A stretch of 14,698 nt of DNA, taken from assembly GCA_028275205.1 (NCBI GenBank), contig JAPWVB010000025.1:1-14698 (forward strand), in the 5' to 3' direction. The notes beneath the pieces were generated by a model. The model made no database searches. It saw nothing but the letters and a program-made list of their open reading frames with translations, and was not told the origin of the DNA. This document shows, piece after piece, positions 13,512 through 14,698 of the stretch. The translations under genes were made by a program, and so were the position numbers. The stretch's first letter is position 1, and each line of letters starts with the position of its first letter. Origin of the DNA: Candidatus Acetothermia bacterium. GTDB taxonomy: Bacteria; Bipolaricaulota; Bipolaricaulia; RBG-16-55-9; DRXL01.

Positions 13512-14665
13512 CACCCTGGAATCTTCCCCAGCAGGGCCCGCGCAATGATCAGCTTCTGAATCTCGCTCGTCCCCTCGTAGAGCTCGATGATCTTGGCGTC
13601 GCGATAGAATCTTTCGACGTCGTACTCTTTGATGAAGCCGTAGCCCCCGTGGATCTGCAGCGCTTCGTTGGCCACTTCGCGCGCGACTTTGCCCGCGTAC
13701 CACTTGGCCATCGAAGCGATCTTGGCGGGGTTGCCCCCCTTGCTGATCTCCCAGGCTGCCTGATACGTCAACAGCCGTGCCGCCTCGATCTCCGTGGCCA
13801 TCTCGGCGAGCTTGAACTGAATCGCCTGGAACTCACAGATGGGCCGACCAAACTGCACCCGCTCTTGAGAGTACTTCAGCGCTTCGTCGAACGCCCCTTG
13901 AGCGATCCCTACGCCCTGGGCGGCGACGGCCGTCCGCCCCCGCGAGAAGAACGTCATCAAGTGATAGAACGCCATGTCCACTTGACCAACGATGTTCTCC
14001 TCGGGAACTTCCACGTTATCGAGAGTGATCTCAGCTAGATCTGAAGCGCGAATCCCCAGCTTATTGTGGAGTGGGGTCGCCTTGAAGCCTGGCCGATCGC
14101 GCTCCACGATGAACGCCGTGATCCCGCCATGGCGCTCCGGAGGATTGAGGTTAGTGCGGGCAAAGACGATCAAGAAGTTAGCGATCGAGCCATTGGTGAT
14201 GAACATCTTGGTCCCGTTCAGAATATATTTATTGCCCTTCTTTTCGGCGCGGGTCTTTATAGAGGCGACGTCGCTGCCTGCTTCGGGCTCAGTGATCGCG
14301 GCACCGCAGACCCAATCGCCCTTGGCAACGGGAACCAAGTATTTCTGCTTTTGCTCCTCAGTGCCGAATTCTAAGATCATATCGCTGCCAAAGATGCGCG
14401 CCGTGATCGCCAGCGCGATCCCCGGGTCACCGCGCACGAGCTCTTCAATGATGATCACCGCGGCGAGGAAGTCCAGCCCCGCGCCCCCGTACTTCTCAGG
14501 GATCGCCGGGGCAATTAAGTCAAGCTTCTTGGCCTCCTCGACGATCTCGTAGGGGTACTCACAGGTCTCGTCGTAGTGCTTGGCTGCGGGTCGGATGACT
14601 TCTTCAGCGAATTGGCGGGCCGTCTTGCGGATGAGCTTGTGCTCCTCACTCAGTTCAAAGTCCAT
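13511..14665 (-). CDS. Acyl-CoA dehydrogenase (FAD-dependent)
   Basis: This enzyme oxidises an acyl-CoA to the 2-enoyl-CoA, passing electrons to an electron-transfer flavoprotein. The 384-residue product is full length for the short/medium-chain or branched-chain group. It starts MDFELSEEHKLIRKTARQFA and has ITEPEAGSDVAS, FITNGSIANF, FGRPICEFQAIQFKLAEMA, LQIHGGYGFIKEYDVERFYRDAK and the catalytic glutamate in ELYEGTSEIQ (Glu364). The substrate chain cannot be set by eye. Pairing with tryptophanase suggests amino-acid catabolism, for example branched or aryl acyl-CoA, but this is inference. The start ATG at 14665 has GGGAGG about five bases upstream. A CCAGAC-TT-GTCTGG inverted repeat lies 15 bases before the ATG. 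Confidence 0.93.
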   Translation of the reverse strand: MDFELSEEHKLIRKTARQFAEEVIRPAAKHYDETCEYPYEIVEEAKKLDLIAPAIPEKYGGAGLDFLAAVIIIEELVRGDPGIALAITARIFGSDMILEFGTEEQKQKYLVPVAKGDWVCGAAITEPEAGSDVASIKTRAEKKGNKYILNGTKMFITNGSIANFLIVFARTNLNPPERHGGITAFIVERDRPGFKATPLHNKLGIRASDLAEITLDNVEVPEENIVGQVDMAFYHLMTFFSRGRTAVAAQGVGIAQGAFDEALKYSQERVQFGRPICEFQAIQFKLAEMATEIEAARLLTYQAAWEISKGGNPAKIASMAKWYAGKVAREVANEALQIHGGYGFIKEYDVERFYRDAKIIELYEGTSEIQKLIIARALLGKIPG

Positions 14666-14679
14666 AGCAACCTCCCTTG

Positions 14680-14693
14680 CCAGACTTGTCTGG
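14680..14693. promoter_or_regulatory. Inverted repeat upstream of the acyl-CoA dehydrogenase-tryptophanase unit (operator or RNA hairpin)
   Basis: CCAGAC-TT-GTCTGG is a perfect 6-bp inverted repeat with a two-base centre, ending 14 bases before the ATG at 14665 and just outside the GGGAGG ribosome-binding site. Its central ten bases recur at 11762-11771. It could be a repressor operator or a leader element. The promoter itself lies beyond the window end. Confidence 0.5.
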
Positions 14694-14698
14694 TCTAC

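Noticed and set aside
13512..13703. 64-residue N-terminal extension of tryptophanase
   Set aside because: It lies wholly inside the acyl-CoA dehydrogenase gene, is arginine-rich and has no family match. The start at 13511 fits the family.

Overview
Bacterial chromosomal DNA, GC-rich and densely packed, with housekeeping and central-metabolism genes and no sign of phage, transposon, CRISPR or tRNA. I cannot name the organism from sequence alone. Rho, MurA, an LysM/M23 envelope hydrolase, a tryptophanase and an acyl-CoA dehydrogenase point to a peptidoglycan-making bacterium that ferments or oxidises amino and acyl acids. An uncultured thermophilic lineage such as Bipolaricaulota/Acetothermia is a guess only.

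Layout. Positions 1-1147 (minus) hold lipA followed by the start of pyruvate dehydrogenase E1 alpha, a logical pair because LipA makes the lipoyl cofactor of the PDH complex. A MagIII/EndoIII-like DNA glycosylase (plus, 1246-1833) runs tail-to-tail into a two-gene minus unit: a cysteine-free RnfC/PduS-like flavin-domain protein and a membrane-anchored protein of unknown function. The DNA polymerase III delta-prime gene (plus, 3602-4528) is convergent with hflX. From 11665 down to 4497 seven minus-strand genes follow almost without gaps: GT2 glycosyltransferase, rpiB, glyA, then rho, LysM/M23 peptidase, murA, hflX. Most junctions overlap by a few bases, and an internal promoter sits at the glyA/rho junction. 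Positions 12144-14665 (minus) hold an acyl-CoA dehydrogenase gene translationally coupled (TGATG) to a tryptophanase gene.

The most unusual stretch is the roughly 480-bp gap 11666-12143. It has a convincing plus-strand promoter followed by a GC-rich region that can form several strong hairpins inside an 11-bp closing stem. It carries three AAGGAGG motifs, two of them extended to AAGGAGGTG, without usable start codons, and a CCTCCT segment that can pair with either of two flanking AGGAGG copies. No matching protein gene lies downstream. I propose an undescribed structured non-coding RNA or regulatory leader. A quasi-palindrome at its predicted 5' end (AGACTTGTCT) recurs just upstream of the acyl-CoA dehydrogenase-tryptophanase unit, suggesting shared regulation by a DNA-binding protein or by RNA pairing.

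Good -35/-10 pairs with 17-18 bp spacing were found for lipA, the RnfC-like gene, rho, the glycosyltransferase and the candidate RNA, so the organism appears to use ordinary sigma-70-type promoters.
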